DNA of 64,000 nt, taken from CAYVBE01 sp964572825 (GTDB taxonomy: Bacteria; Planctomycetota; Brocadiia; SM23-32). Positions within the stretch are counted from its first letter, which is position 1; every line of letters starts with the position of its first letter. The notes beneath the pieces are model-generated. The model was not told where the DNA came from, ran no database searches, and saw nothing but the letters and a program-made list of their open reading frames with translations. A program made the translations under genes and the position numbers. This document shows positions 1-7,632 of this stretch, in pieces. The stretch lies in NCBI GenBank assembly GCA_964572825.1, contig CAZNGS010000008.1, positions 1-64,000 of the forward strand, written 5' to 3'.

Positions 1-46
1 ATGGGACCGTAAATTCGCTTGACCGCTGACAGCCTTTCAGAGATAG

Positions 47-66
47 CTCAGGCGCACCCGCCTGAG
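47..66. repeat. GC-rich palindrome, dispersed repeat family
   Basis: A perfect 8-bp inverted repeat (CTCAGGCG / CGCCTGAG) around a 4-base loop, in the upstream gap of the first operon. It shares its GAGGCG/CGCCTC core with palindromes at 4404-4425, 15553-15574 and 34182-34320, so I treat it as one copy of a dispersed intergenic repeat. It could act as a transcript-end hairpin for a gene left of the window. Confidence 0.6.
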
Positions 67-121
67 GCCGTTCTGAGCTGGGACGGCAATGGCCTACGGA
101 ATTGTAGGGCTGCACCCTTCT

Positions 122-139
122 TCCTACCTTTTGGTAGGA
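122..139. promoter_or_regulatory. Perfect 7-bp dyad upstream of sigma-54 promoter
   Basis: TCCTACC-TTTT-GGTAGGA, a perfect dyad centred about 137 bp before the expected start of transcription from the sigma-54 promoter at 240-256. That is the usual distance for an enhancer-binding-protein site. It does not match the classical NtrC half-site GCAC, so the activator is unknown. A hairpin for upstream transcription is the alternative. Confidence 0.4.
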
Positions 140-239
140 GCCTCAGGCCTTATTCCCGTGGCTTTCCTCCCAACGCTATTCTCGTAAGATGCTCCTTGGC
201 CGAGACGTACGCCATTTCCTGCCACCGCCGGTGTGCCTC

Positions 240-256
240 CTGGCACGCGTTTTGCT
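240..256 (+). promoter_or_regulatory. Sigma-54 promoter for porin-amt-PII operon
   Basis: CTGGCACG-N4-TTGCT matches the sigma-54 (RpoN) consensus YTGGCACG-N4-TTGCW at every specified position, with GG at 242-243 and GC at 254-255 exactly 12 bases apart. Transcription would start near 267, about 70 bases before the porin start codon at 338. Nitrogen-assimilation genes are classic sigma-54 targets, so the gene content agrees with the motif. Confidence 0.82.
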
Positions 257-337
257 CCTGCTCTGGCATCCGGCGGTGGTTGGGGACCACCGGTCCCGGC
301 CGCCGGGCATCGCACATTTTGGTGGAGGGGAAGGCCG

Positions 338-1090
338 ATGCGCCCCGTTGCTCGAATGCTGTGCGTCGTGATGGTTAGTTTGTCGGGGATGCTGCCCTGC
401 GCGCTGGGCGATGAGGATTTCTCCCTGGGTCTGGACCTTACCTACAGCGGCAAATACGTCTGGAGGGGGGTAAACGTGGTCGATGACCACGTGCTGCAGC
501 CCTCGCTGACCGCCGGCTGGCGGGGGTTCTCGGTCAACGTGTGGGGCAATCGCGACCTGACCAGCGAGAACGGGTCGGCGAACGACTTCACGGAGATCGA
601 CTTCACCGCCGACTACTCCTGGACACACGGACCCGCCGCTCTGAGCGTCGGCGCCATCCGCTACATCTTCCCCCACAGCGGCGGGCATTCGACGACGGAG
701 TTCTATGGCTCCGTGGCCCTGGACATGGTCCTGAGCCCCAGCCTGACCGTTTACCAGGACGTCGAGGAGGCGGACGGCACCTACGTCAGCATGGCGGTGG
801 GACACTCCATCGACGAGATATGGAGACCCTCTGAGGGCGTGACCGCCGGCCTGGAGCTGGGGCTGTCCGTGGGGATGGGCTCCTCCGAGCACAACCGTTT
901 CTATTACGGCGCCGGCGGCGGGGCGCTGAGCGACCTGCTGCTGACCGTCGGGCTGCCCGTCCAGATGGGGGAGCACTCCACGCTGACGCCGTTCCTGAAC
1001 TACTCGTCCCTGCTGGACGGGCAGATTCGGGACGCCATGAGCGACGACTCCAACCTCTGGGGCGGGCTCTCACTGGCCGTCTCTTTCTGA
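338..1090 (+). CDS. Putative outer-membrane porin (TorF/Gcw_chp type)
   Basis: A 250-residue protein with a Sec signal peptide (hydrophobic core about residues 8-20, cleavage near the GDED that follows), then alternating polar and aromatic strands typical of a small beta-barrel, ending in Phe (LAVSF), the usual outer-membrane assembly signal. The pattern and size fit the TorF/Gcw_chp putative porin family, members of which are often found beside amt and PII genes. The ATG at 338 is chosen because GGAGGGG lies 7 bases upstream and the signal peptide begins there. It is first in an operon with amt (30-base gap) and PII behind a sigma-54 promoter, so a role in ammonium or small nitrogen solute entry across the outer membrane is a reasonable inference. 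Substrate specificity cannot be read from the sequence. Confidence 0.75.
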   Translation: MRPVARMLCVVMVSLSGMLPCALGDEDFSLGLDLTYSGKYVWRGVNVVDDHVLQPSLTAGWRGFSVNVWGNRDLTSENGSANDFTEIDFTADYSWTHGPAALSVGAIRYIFPHSGGHSTTEFYGSVALDMVLSPSLTVYQDVEEADGTYVSMAVGHSIDEIWRPSEGVTAGLELGLSVGMGSSEHNRFYYGAGGGALSDLLLTVGLPVQMGEHSTLTPFLNYSSLLDGQIRDAMSDDSNLWGGLSLAVSF

Positions 1091-1120
1091 GTTGACTTCT
1101 TTTTGCAGGAGGACACAGCG

Positions 1121-2491
1121 ATGCGACGCGCGTTGAGCAGGGGGCTTTTGACCGTAATCCTGCTGTGTGGTCTGGGCGGCGTTGCCCTGGCGGGAGGGGG
1201 CGGCGCCGGGCCGCCGACGGCCCCCCAGGTTGCCGCCCTGGTGGAAGCGGCTCAGGCGGACCTGCAGGTCAACCTGAACGTCGTCTGGACGGTGATCGCC
1301 GCGTTCCTGGTGTTCTTCATGCAGGCCGGTTTCGCCATGGTGGAAACCGGGTTCACCCGGGCCAAAAACGCCGGCAACATCATCATGAAGAACCTCATGG
1401 ACTTTTCCATCGGTTCTCTGATGTGGTATGTGCTCGGATTCGGGCTGATGTTCGGCGCGGGGGGGAACCTGCTGTTCGGGGGGAGCCATTTCGCGGCGAG
1501 TGACTTCAGCGCCAGCGACCTGAACTGGGCCTTCTGGCTGTTCCAGTGCGTGTTCGCGGGCACCGCGGCCACCATCGTCTCCGGTGCCATGGCCGGGCGC
1601 ACCCGCTTCCGCGGCTACCTGGCCTACAGCGCCGTCGTCTGCGCACTGATCTACCCCATCAGCGGGCACTGGGCGTGGGGCAGCCTGTTCGGCATCGGTG
1701 AAGGATGGCTTGAACGGCTGAGTTTCATCGACTTCGCCGGCTCCACCGTGGTGCACAGCGTGGGCGGGTGGCTGGCCCTGGCGGGCGCCATCGTTCTGGG
1801 TCCTCGCACGGGCAAATACGACCGGGAAGGGCATTCGCGGGCCATCCCGGGACACAACATCCCCCTGGCGGCCCTGGGCGTGTTCATCCTGTGGTTCGGC
1901 TGGTTCGGGTTCAACCCCGGCAGCACCACCACCGGCGACGTGAGCATCGGCTACATCGCCATGACGACCAACCTGGCGGCTGCGGCCGGTGCTATCGGTG
2001 CCATGATCACCGCCTGGATACGGTTCAGCAAGCCGGATGTCTCCATGGCCCTCAACGGCGTTCTGGCCGGCCTGGTGGCCATAACGGCGGGCTGCGCCAA
2101 CGTGCCCGTGCCGGGCGCCGTGCTGATCGGGCTGGCGGCCGGCGTGCTTGTTGTGCTGGCGGTGGAGTTCATCGATAAAGTCCTGAGAGTGGACGACCCG
2201 GTGGGCGCGGTCAGCGTCCACGGCGTCTGCGGTGCCTTCGGCACGATCATGGCCGGGCTGCTCAACACACCCGGAACCCCCGGGTACGTGGAGGGCGGCG
2301 GCGTTCTTGTGCAGCTCGTCGGCGTGCTGGCCGTCTTTGCATGGGCGTTCGGAACGGGCATGGTCCTGTTCACGCTTATCAAGCGCACCATCGGGCTGCG
2401 CGCCAGCGCCGAGGAGGAACTCCGCGGGCTCGACATCGGCGAGCACGGTATGGAGGCCTACGCCGGGTTCCAGATCTTCATCACCCAGTAA
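1121..2491 (+). CDS. amt: Ammonium transporter Amt
   Basis: An inner-membrane ammonium channel of 456 residues: cleavable signal peptide (about 1-27) followed by eleven predicted membrane helices. The twin pore histidines are present (His212 in STVVHSVGG and His367 in SVHGVCGAFG), as are the Amt signatures around GFGLMFG and NPGSTTTG. The ATG at 1121 has AGGAGG 8 bases upstream, and the signal peptide of many bacterial Amt proteins starts the same way. It sits between the porin and PII; Amt-GlnK linkage is widely conserved, since PII trimers plug the Amt trimer when nitrogen is plentiful. Expression should follow the sigma-54 promoter at 240-256. Confidence 0.97.
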   Translation: MRRALSRGLLTVILLCGLGGVALAGGGGAGPPTAPQVAALVEAAQADLQVNLNVVWTVIAAFLVFFMQAGFAMVETGFTRAKNAGNIIMKNLMDFSIGSLMWYVLGFGLMFGAGGNLLFGGSHFAASDFSASDLNWAFWLFQCVFAGTAATIVSGAMAGRTRFRGYLAYSAVVCALIYPISGHWAWGSLFGIGEGWLERLSFIDFAGSTVVHSVGGWLALAGAIVLGPRTGKYDREGHSRAIPGHNIPLAALGVFILWFGWFGFNPGSTTTGDVSIGYIAMTTNLAAAAGAIGAMITAWIRFSKPDVSMALNGVLAGLVAITAGCANVPVPGAVLIGLAAGVLVVLAVEFIDKVLRVDDPVGAVSVHGVCGAFGTIMAGLLNTPGTPGYVEGGGVLVQLVGVLAVFAWAFGTGMVLFTLIKRTIGLRASAEEELRGLDIGEHGMEAYAGFQIFITQ

Positions 2492-2507
2492 AGGAAAGGT
2501 CAAACCG

Positions 2508-2849
2508 ATGAAACTGGTGATCGCTTACATACAGCCGGAGAAGCTCAACGACGTAAAGCAGGCTCTTTTCGAGGCGGAGGTCTTCAAAATGTCCGTTACC
2601 AACGCCCTGGGCTGCGGCCAGCAGAAGGGCTTCACCGAAGCCTACCGGGGCGTGGTCACGGAGGTAAACCTGCTGAAGAAGGTACGCCTGGAGATCGCCG
2701 TGAACGAGGATTTCGTCGAGCCCACCGTGAACGCCATCATCAAGGGGGCACGGACGGGGGAGATCGGCGACGGGAAGATGTTCATCGTGGAGCTGGCCGA
2801 GTGCGTGCGCATCCGCACGGGCGAGACCGGAAGCGTGGCCATAGGTTGA
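2508..2849 (+). CDS. glnK: PII nitrogen regulatory protein (GlnK/GlnB type)
   Basis: A 113-residue PII signalling protein beginning 16 bases after amt stops. The fold markers are all visible: MKLVIAYIQPEKL start, T-loop with QQKGFTEAYRG, B-loop GARTGEIGDGKMF and the C-loop IRIRTGE-like VRIRTGETG. The trimer would bind ATP/ADP and 2-oxoglutarate and gate Amt. An oddity: the tyrosine that GlnD uridylylates in proteobacterial PII (Tyr51) aligns with Thr51 here (YRGVVT instead of YRGAEY), so control by uridylylation is not expected. Position next to amt suggests the GlnK role; the GlnB/GlnK distinction cannot be made from sequence alone. Confidence 0.94.
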   Translation: MKLVIAYIQPEKLNDVKQALFEAEVFKMSVTNALGCGQQKGFTEAYRGVVTEVNLLKKVRLEIAVNEDFVEPTVNAIIKGARTGEIGDGKMFIVELAECVRIRTGETGSVAIG

Positions 2850-2988
2850 GCGGGTGCCCGGAAAGTGACCATTCTGTGCGAAAGGATGGCGGCAATCATA
2901 CCGGAATGTAGGAAGCCGGAGAAGGGCCGAGCCAGATCAAACATTGTAAACACTTGCTTAAGCGACACTTAGATGCATGAGACAGGGT

Positions 2989-3005
2989 TTGGCATCACGG
3001 TTGCA
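2989..3005 (+). promoter_or_regulatory. Sigma-54 promoter for glnA
   Basis: TTGGCATC-N4-TTGCA keeps the invariant GG (2991-2992) and GC (3003-3004) of the sigma-54 consensus at the required 12-base spacing, with two mismatches (CG to TC) in the less constrained part. It lies in the 198-base gap between PII and glnA; transcription would begin near 3016, about 30 bases before the glnA ATG. I see no convincing activator dyad in 2850-2988. Confidence 0.72.
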
Positions 3006-3047
3006 GTTGGGATGGTAGACTCTGATCTACGTCAGGGAGGAGGTCAG

Positions 3048-4379
3048 ATGGCCAGGTGGGACAAGGAGTCGGTGCTGCAGGCCGTGGAGGACAAACGGGT
3101 GAAGTTCATCCGCCTCTGGTTCACGGACGTTCTGGGCTACCTGAAAAGCTTCGCCATCACGGCGGAGGAGCTGGAAGGCGGCCTGGACGAGGGGATGGGC
3201 TTCGACGGCTCCTCGATCGAGGGCTACGCCCGCATCGAAGAGAGCGACATGATCGCAAAGCCGGACCCCTCGACGTTCCAGATACTGCCGTGGCGCCCCA
3301 CCGAAGAGGCGGCCGTGGCCCGGATGTTCTGCGACGTGCTGGAGCCGGAGGGCAGCCCCTACGAGGGTGACCCCCGCTACGCACTGAAGCGGAACCTCCA
3401 GCGGGCCGAGAAGATGGGCTACCGGTTCTTCGTCGGCCCCGAGCTGGAGTTCTTCTACTTCCAGAGCAGCGAAGGCACCGAGATGCTGGACGCGGGTGGG
3501 TACTTCGACCTGACCCCGCTGGACATCGCCAGCGATCTGCGGCGGGACACCATCCTGGCACTCAACAAGATGGGCATCCCGGTCGAGTACAGCCACCACG
3601 AGGTCGCCCCCAGCCAGCACGAGATTGACCTGCGCTACATGGACGGGCTGTCCATGGCCGACGCGGCCATGACCTACCGGCTCACGGTCAAGGAGATCGC
3701 CCTGCAGCACGGTGTGTATGCCACCTTTATGCCCAAGCCCCTGTTCGGCGAGAACGGCAGCGGGATGCACACGCACCAGTCGCTGTTCAAGGGCGAGAAG
3801 AACGCCTTTTTCGACGGGGACGCGGAGTACGGCCTCTCCGCCGAGGGCAAATCCTACATCGCGGGCCTCCTGAAGCACGCCCGCGAGATATGCAGCGTGG
3901 TCGCGCAGTGGGTCAACTCCTACAAGCGGCTCGTGCCCGGCTACGAGGCGCCTGTCTACGTCTCCTGGGCGCGCCGAAACCGCTCCGCGCTCGTGCGCGT
4001 GCCCATGTATAAGCCCGGGCAGGAGAAGGCCACCCGGGCGGAGTTCCGCTGCCCCGATCCCGCCTGCAACCCCTACCTGGCCTTCGCCGTGATGCTGGCG
4101 GCGGGCCTGAAGGGCATCCGGGAGGGCTACGAACTGCCCGATCCGGTCGAAGAGGATATCTTCGAGATGAACGGGGCCGAAAGGCGGCGGAGGGGGATTC
4201 TGTCGCTGCCCGGCAACCTGGCCGAAGCCATCCGCGAGACCGAACAGAGCGAACTGGTTCGCGGGGCCCTTGGGGACCACATCTTCGAGAAGTTCATCGC
4301 CAACAAGAAGATCGAATGGGATGCATACCGCACCCACGTGAGCGCGTACGAACTGGAAAAGTACCTGCCCGTCCTGTAG
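3048..4379 (+). CDS. glnA: Glutamine synthetase, type I (alpha-like)
   Basis: Makes glutamine from glutamate, ammonia and ATP in the cytoplasm as a dodecamer. The 443-residue length matches the GSI-alpha (Bacillus-like) group rather than the 469-residue adenylylated GSI-beta group. Landmarks in order: GMGFDGSSIEGYARIEESDM, the metal ligands in GPELEFFYF, HHEVAPSQHEIDLRY, NGSGMHTHQSL, and the RNRSALVRVP region. At the adenylylation-site position the sequence reads DIFEMNGAERRRRGI, with Phe where E. coli has Tyr397, so GlnE control is not expected. The ATG at 3048 has a GGGAGGAGG ribosome site. Transcribed from the sigma-54 promoter just upstream and followed by the split glutamate synthase, which completes the GS-GOGAT cycle. 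Confidence 0.97.
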   Translation: MARWDKESVLQAVEDKRVKFIRLWFTDVLGYLKSFAITAEELEGGLDEGMGFDGSSIEGYARIEESDMIAKPDPSTFQILPWRPTEEAAVARMFCDVLEPEGSPYEGDPRYALKRNLQRAEKMGYRFFVGPELEFFYFQSSEGTEMLDAGGYFDLTPLDIASDLRRDTILALNKMGIPVEYSHHEVAPSQHEIDLRYMDGLSMADAAMTYRLTVKEIALQHGVYATFMPKPLFGENGSGMHTHQSLFKGEKNAFFDGDAEYGLSAEGKSYIAGLLKHAREICSVVAQWVNSYKRLVPGYEAPVYVSWARRNRSALVRVPMYKPGQEKATRAEFRCPDPACNPYLAFAVMLAAGLKGIREGYELPDPVEEDIFEMNGAERRRRGILSLPGNLAEAIRETEQSELVRGALGDHIFEKFIANKKIEWDAYRTHVSAYELEKYLPVL

Positions 4380-4403
4380 GCGCCATTGGCACAAGGCGCC
4401 CCC

Positions 4404-4425
4404 GGTGAGGCGGGGACCCCTCACC
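4404..4425. repeat. GC-rich palindrome between glnA and amidotransferase
   Basis: GGTGAGG and CCTCACC pair perfectly around an 8-base GC-rich loop. The same GAGGCGGGGAC core is found at 15553-15574, and related palindromes at 47-66 and 34182-34320. Located 25 bases after the glnA stop, it could also act as a partial terminator or an mRNA 3' end. Confidence 0.55.
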
Positions 4426-4481
4426 TGCGCCGGATACTCCATGAAGGGGCGCGGACGGTCAGCGCATGGAGGGAGAGACAG

Positions 4482-5615
4482 ATGAAGATCCTCGATCAGA
4501 AGGATATCAGCGGCTGCGCCATCTCCGGCGTCATGTCGGAGAGCGGGCGGTTGTTCGACGGCGAGATGATCATCCGTTCGATCGCCAACATGCACGAACG
4601 CTCCAACGGCCTGGGCGGAGGATTTGCGGCCTACGGTGTCTATCCGGACCACGCGGACGACTACGCCATCCACCTGATGTGTGATCACGAGGCCGGCAGA
4701 AGGGCGGCGCAGGAGCGGCTGGCCCGCACGTGTGTGATTCACCACGAGGAGCCCATACCCACGCGGCCCCTGCGGGCCATTCGCCATCGGCCCATCCTGC
4801 ACCGCTACTTCGTGCGCGTGCGGGAAGATGCGCTTGGGGTCAACTACGACCTGACCGAGGACGACCTCGTGGTGGGCCTGGTCATGGAGATAAACTCACA
4901 GGTGGAGGACGCCTTCGTGTTCTCCAGCGGCAGGAACATGGGTGTGTTCAAGGGCGTGGGCTATCCCGAGGACATCGGCCGGTTCTACCGGCTGGAGGAG
5001 TACCGCGCCTGCATCTGGACCGCGCACGGGCGTTTCCCCACCAACACCACCGGCTGGTGGGGCGGGGCGCACCCCTTCGGACTGCTGGACTGGGCCGTGG
5101 TCCACAACGGAGAGATATCCTCCTACGGGATCAACCGCCGCTGCCTGGCCAACTTCGGATACCACTGCACCCTGCGGACCGACACGGAGGTGATCGCCTA
5201 CATGTTCGACCTGCTGGTGCGGCAGCACGGCCTGCCGATGGAGCTGGCCTGCATGGCCCTCGCCCCCCCGTTCTGGAGCCAGATAGACCGTATGTCCGAC
5301 CAGCAGCGGCGGATCGCGCGGACCCTGCGCGTCGTCTACGGCGGCGCTCTGCTGAACGGGCCGTTCTCCGTGCTGGTGGGTCACCATGGCGGCATGGTGG
5401 CGCTGAATGACCGCATAAAACTCCGGCCCATGGTGGCCGCCCGAAAGGACGACATGCTGTATGTCGCCAGCGAAGAGGCGGCCGTCCGCGAGGTCTGTTC
5501 CGATCCTCAAATACTGTGGCATGCCGAGGGCGGCGAACCGATCATCGGTCGGCTGAACACAGGCGATAAGCGCGGGCGCACGCGCCCCCTGATGGGCGCG
5601 CACGCCGCGGGATAG
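4482..5615 (+). CDS. Glutamate synthase amidotransferase domain, stand-alone (GltB1/GlxB-like)
   Basis: A 377-residue class II glutamine amidotransferase corresponding to the N-terminal domain of GltB, which releases ammonia from glutamine for the synthase. A buried N-terminal cysteine (Cys12 in DISGCAISGVMS) follows a short leader, the arrangement of the archaeal-type stand-alone enzymes where the propeptide is removed to expose the nucleophile. Further family features are HGRFPTNTTGWWGGAHPFGLLDWAVVHNGE (the substrate pocket, positions about 184-215) and the TDTEVIAY segment. ATG at 4482 follows GGAGGGAGAG. It begins the three-gene synthase set with 5629-7185 and 8911-9642; the 100-base gap after glnA holds a palindrome and no clear promoter, so it is probably read through from glnA. 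Confidence 0.85.
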   Translation: MKILDQKDISGCAISGVMSESGRLFDGEMIIRSIANMHERSNGLGGGFAAYGVYPDHADDYAIHLMCDHEAGRRAAQERLARTCVIHHEEPIPTRPLRAIRHRPILHRYFVRVREDALGVNYDLTEDDLVVGLVMEINSQVEDAFVFSSGRNMGVFKGVGYPEDIGRFYRLEEYRACIWTAHGRFPTNTTGWWGGAHPFGLLDWAVVHNGEISSYGINRRCLANFGYHCTLRTDTEVIAYMFDLLVRQHGLPMELACMALAPPFWSQIDRMSDQQRRIARTLRVVYGGALLNGPFSVLVGHHGGMVALNDRIKLRPMVAARKDDMLYVASEEAAVREVCSDPQILWHAEGGEPIIGRLNTGDKRGRTRPLMGAHAAG

Positions 5616-5628
5616 GGCAGGTGATATC

Positions 5629-7185
5629 ATGTCTCCCACAGCCGAAAAAGAGCAAGAAAACTTCCAGCCGCGCAAGTGGCTGATTGAGCCCGACTTCATC
5701 GTCGAGCGCGACCCGGAGCGCTGCATCCAGTGCCAGGTCTGCGTGCGACAGTGTGCCAACGACGTGCACGAATACGACGAGGAAGAGGGCACCGTCAGCA
5801 GCGACAGCAGCCGGTGCGTGGGGTGCCACCGCTGCGCCACGCTCTGCCCCACGGGCGCCATCTCCATCCGGCGGTCGGAGCTGGAGTTCCGCCCGCACGG
5901 CAACTGGACGGCCTCCGCCCTGCGCAACATCTACAAGCAGGCCGAGACCGGCGGCGTGCTCCTGTCCGGGATGGGTAATGACCAGACCCAGCCCGTGTAC
6001 TGGGACCGCCTGCTGCTGAACGCCAGCCAGGTTACCAACCCCTCCATCGACCCGCTGCGCGAGCCGATGGAGCTGCTGACGCACCTGGGACGCAAGCCCA
6101 ACAGCGTGCGCATCGTCGAGCGGGAGGGGGGTTCGGTGGCCCTGGAGACCGAAGTCGCCCCCCAGCTCGAACTCGAAGTGCCCGTCATGTTCTCCGCCAT
6201 GTCCTACGGCTCCATCAGCTACAACGCTTCCCTGGCCCTGGCCCGGGCCGCACGGGAGGCGGGCACCTGCGCCAACAGCGGGGAGGGGGGCCTCCACCAG
6301 GATATCCGACCCTATGGGGACAACATGATCGTGCAGGTGGCCTCCGGCCGGTTCGGGGTGGACGCGGAATACCTGAACTGCGCGGCTGCGGTGGAGATCA
6401 AGATCGGGCAGGGTGCCAAGCCCGGCATCGGCGGCCACCTGCCGGGGGAGAAGGTGGACGCCGCCGTCTCCGCCACCCGCATGATACCGGAGGGGACCGA
6501 CGCACTGTCGCCGGCCCCGCACCACGACATCTACTCCATCGAGGACCTCCGGCAGCTCATCTTTTCCATAAAAGAGGCTACCCGCTACAGCAAGCCGGTA
6601 GCCGTCAAGATCGCGGCGGTGCATAACGTGGCGGCCATCGCCAGCGGCTGCGTGCGCGCCGGGGCGGACATCGTCGTCCTGGACGGCTACCGGGGCGGCA
6701 CCGGCGCCGCGCCCACCATGATCCGCAACAACGTGGGCATCCCCATCGAGTTCGCCCTCGCCGCGGTGGACTCCCGCCTGCGCGAGGAGGGCATCCGCAA
6801 TCAGGCCTCTCTGGTGGCTGCCGGGGGGTTTCGTTGCAGCGCGGACGTGGTGAAGGCCGTGGCGCTCGGCGCGGACGCCGTCTACATCGCGACCGCCGCG
6901 CTGGTGGCCATGGGCTGCCACCTGTGCCAGAAGTGCTACACCGGCAAGTGCAACTGGGGCATCGCCACGCAGGACCCCTACCTCACGCGGCGGCTCAACC
7001 CCGACGTTGCCGAACGCCGGCTGGTGAACCTGCTGCGCGGCTGGGCCCTGGAGATCAAGGAGATGATGGGCGGGATGGGCGTGAACGCCATCGAGAGCCT
7101 GCGCGGCAACCGGGAGCACCTGCGGGGGATCGGTCTGACGGACCGCGAACTGAAGATACTGGACGTCAAGCCGGCGGGAGAGTGA
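5629..7185 (+). CDS. Glutamate synthase FMN/FeS domain with N-terminal ferredoxin (GltB2-like)
   Basis: 518 residues. The N-terminus has two [4Fe-4S] motifs (Cys32-35-38-42 and Cys63-66-69-73), followed by the FMN-binding (beta/alpha)8 synthase domain of GltB (about 120-500): SYGSISYNASLALARAA, NSGEGG, KIGQGAKPGIGGHLPG and LDGYRGGTGAAP. A third iron-sulfur site is in CHLCQKCYTGKC (Cys430-441), the [3Fe-4S] position of glutamate synthases. It reductively combines ammonia with 2-oxoglutarate to give glutamate. The ferredoxin-fused, amidotransferase-free form is the archaeal type, also found in several deep bacterial lineages. It starts 13 bases after its predecessor and ends 3 bases before the ferredoxin gene. 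Confidence 0.92.
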   Translation: MSPTAEKEQENFQPRKWLIEPDFIVERDPERCIQCQVCVRQCANDVHEYDEEEGTVSSDSSRCVGCHRCATLCPTGAISIRRSELEFRPHGNWTASALRNIYKQAETGGVLLSGMGNDQTQPVYWDRLLLNASQVTNPSIDPLREPMELLTHLGRKPNSVRIVEREGGSVALETEVAPQLELEVPVMFSAMSYGSISYNASLALARAAREAGTCANSGEGGLHQDIRPYGDNMIVQVASGRFGVDAEYLNCAAAVEIKIGQGAKPGIGGHLPGEKVDAAVSATRMIPEGTDALSPAPHHDIYSIEDLRQLIFSIKEATRYSKPVAVKIAAVHNVAAIASGCVRAGADIVVLDGYRGGTGAAPTMIRNNVGIPIEFALAAVDSRLREEGIRNQASLVAAGGFRCSADVVKAVALGADAVYIATAALVAMGCHLCQKCYTGKCNWGIATQDPYLTRRLNPDVAERRLVNLLRGWALEIKEMMGGMGVNAIESLRGNREHLRGIGLTDRELKILDVKPAGE

Positions 7186-7188
7186 CCC

Positions 7189-7632
7189 ATGAAACGCATC
7201 GTAGCGCACGAGGAGTACTGCATCGGCTGTCGCCTGTGTGAGATACACTGCCTGGTGCAGCACTCCCGGTCCAAAAAGATCATCAAGGCGTTCCGCGAGG
7301 AGCGCGACACCATCGTGCCGGGGGTCCGCGTGGAGCAGTCGGGATACGTCTTTTTCGCCCTGCAGTGCCGGCACTGCGAGGACGCCCCCTGCCTGGAGGC
7401 ATGCATGACGGGCGCCATGCACCGCGACCCGGACACGGGGGCCGTCCTGTGCGATCAGGATCGGTGCGTGGGCTGCTGGATGTGCATTATGGTCTGCCCG
7501 GTGGGGGCGGTGCGGCGCGGCCGGCAGAGCCACGTCGCATCCAAGTGCGACCTGTGCATCGACGAGGACTATCCCGCCTGCGTAGCCAACTGTCCGAACG
7601 AAGCCATTGTCCTGGAAGTGTGCGATGAATAG
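7189..7632 (+). CDS. Four-cluster [4Fe-4S] ferredoxin, DmsB/HycB-like
   Basis: A 147-residue electron carrier with four cysteine groups, sixteen cysteines in all: Cys11-14-17-21 (CIGCRLCEIHC), then CRHCEDAPCLEAC, CVGCWMCIMVC and CDLCIDEDYPACVANC. This is the layout of the DmsB/HycB electron-transfer subunits, soluble here because no membrane segment is present. It lies between the synthase domain and an FAD oxidoreductase whose ATG (7625) overlaps its last codons, so the likely job is to carry electrons from the flavoprotein to the glutamate synthase. Confidence 0.88.
   Translation: MKRIVAHEEYCIGCRLCEIHCLVQHSRSKKIIKAFREERDTIVPGVRVEQSGYVFFALQCRHCEDAPCLEACMTGAMHRDPDTGAVLCDQDRCVGCWMCIMVCPVGAVRRGRQSHVASKCDLCIDEDYPACVANCPNEAIVLEVCDE

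Noticed and set aside
5542..7533. Long open frame antisense to the glutamate synthase genes
   Set aside because: GC-rich codon bias keeps antisense frames open. The translated sequence has no domain, while the plus strand encodes clear FeS and FMN motifs. The same applies to 3027-4802, 21141-22835 and 59229-61040.
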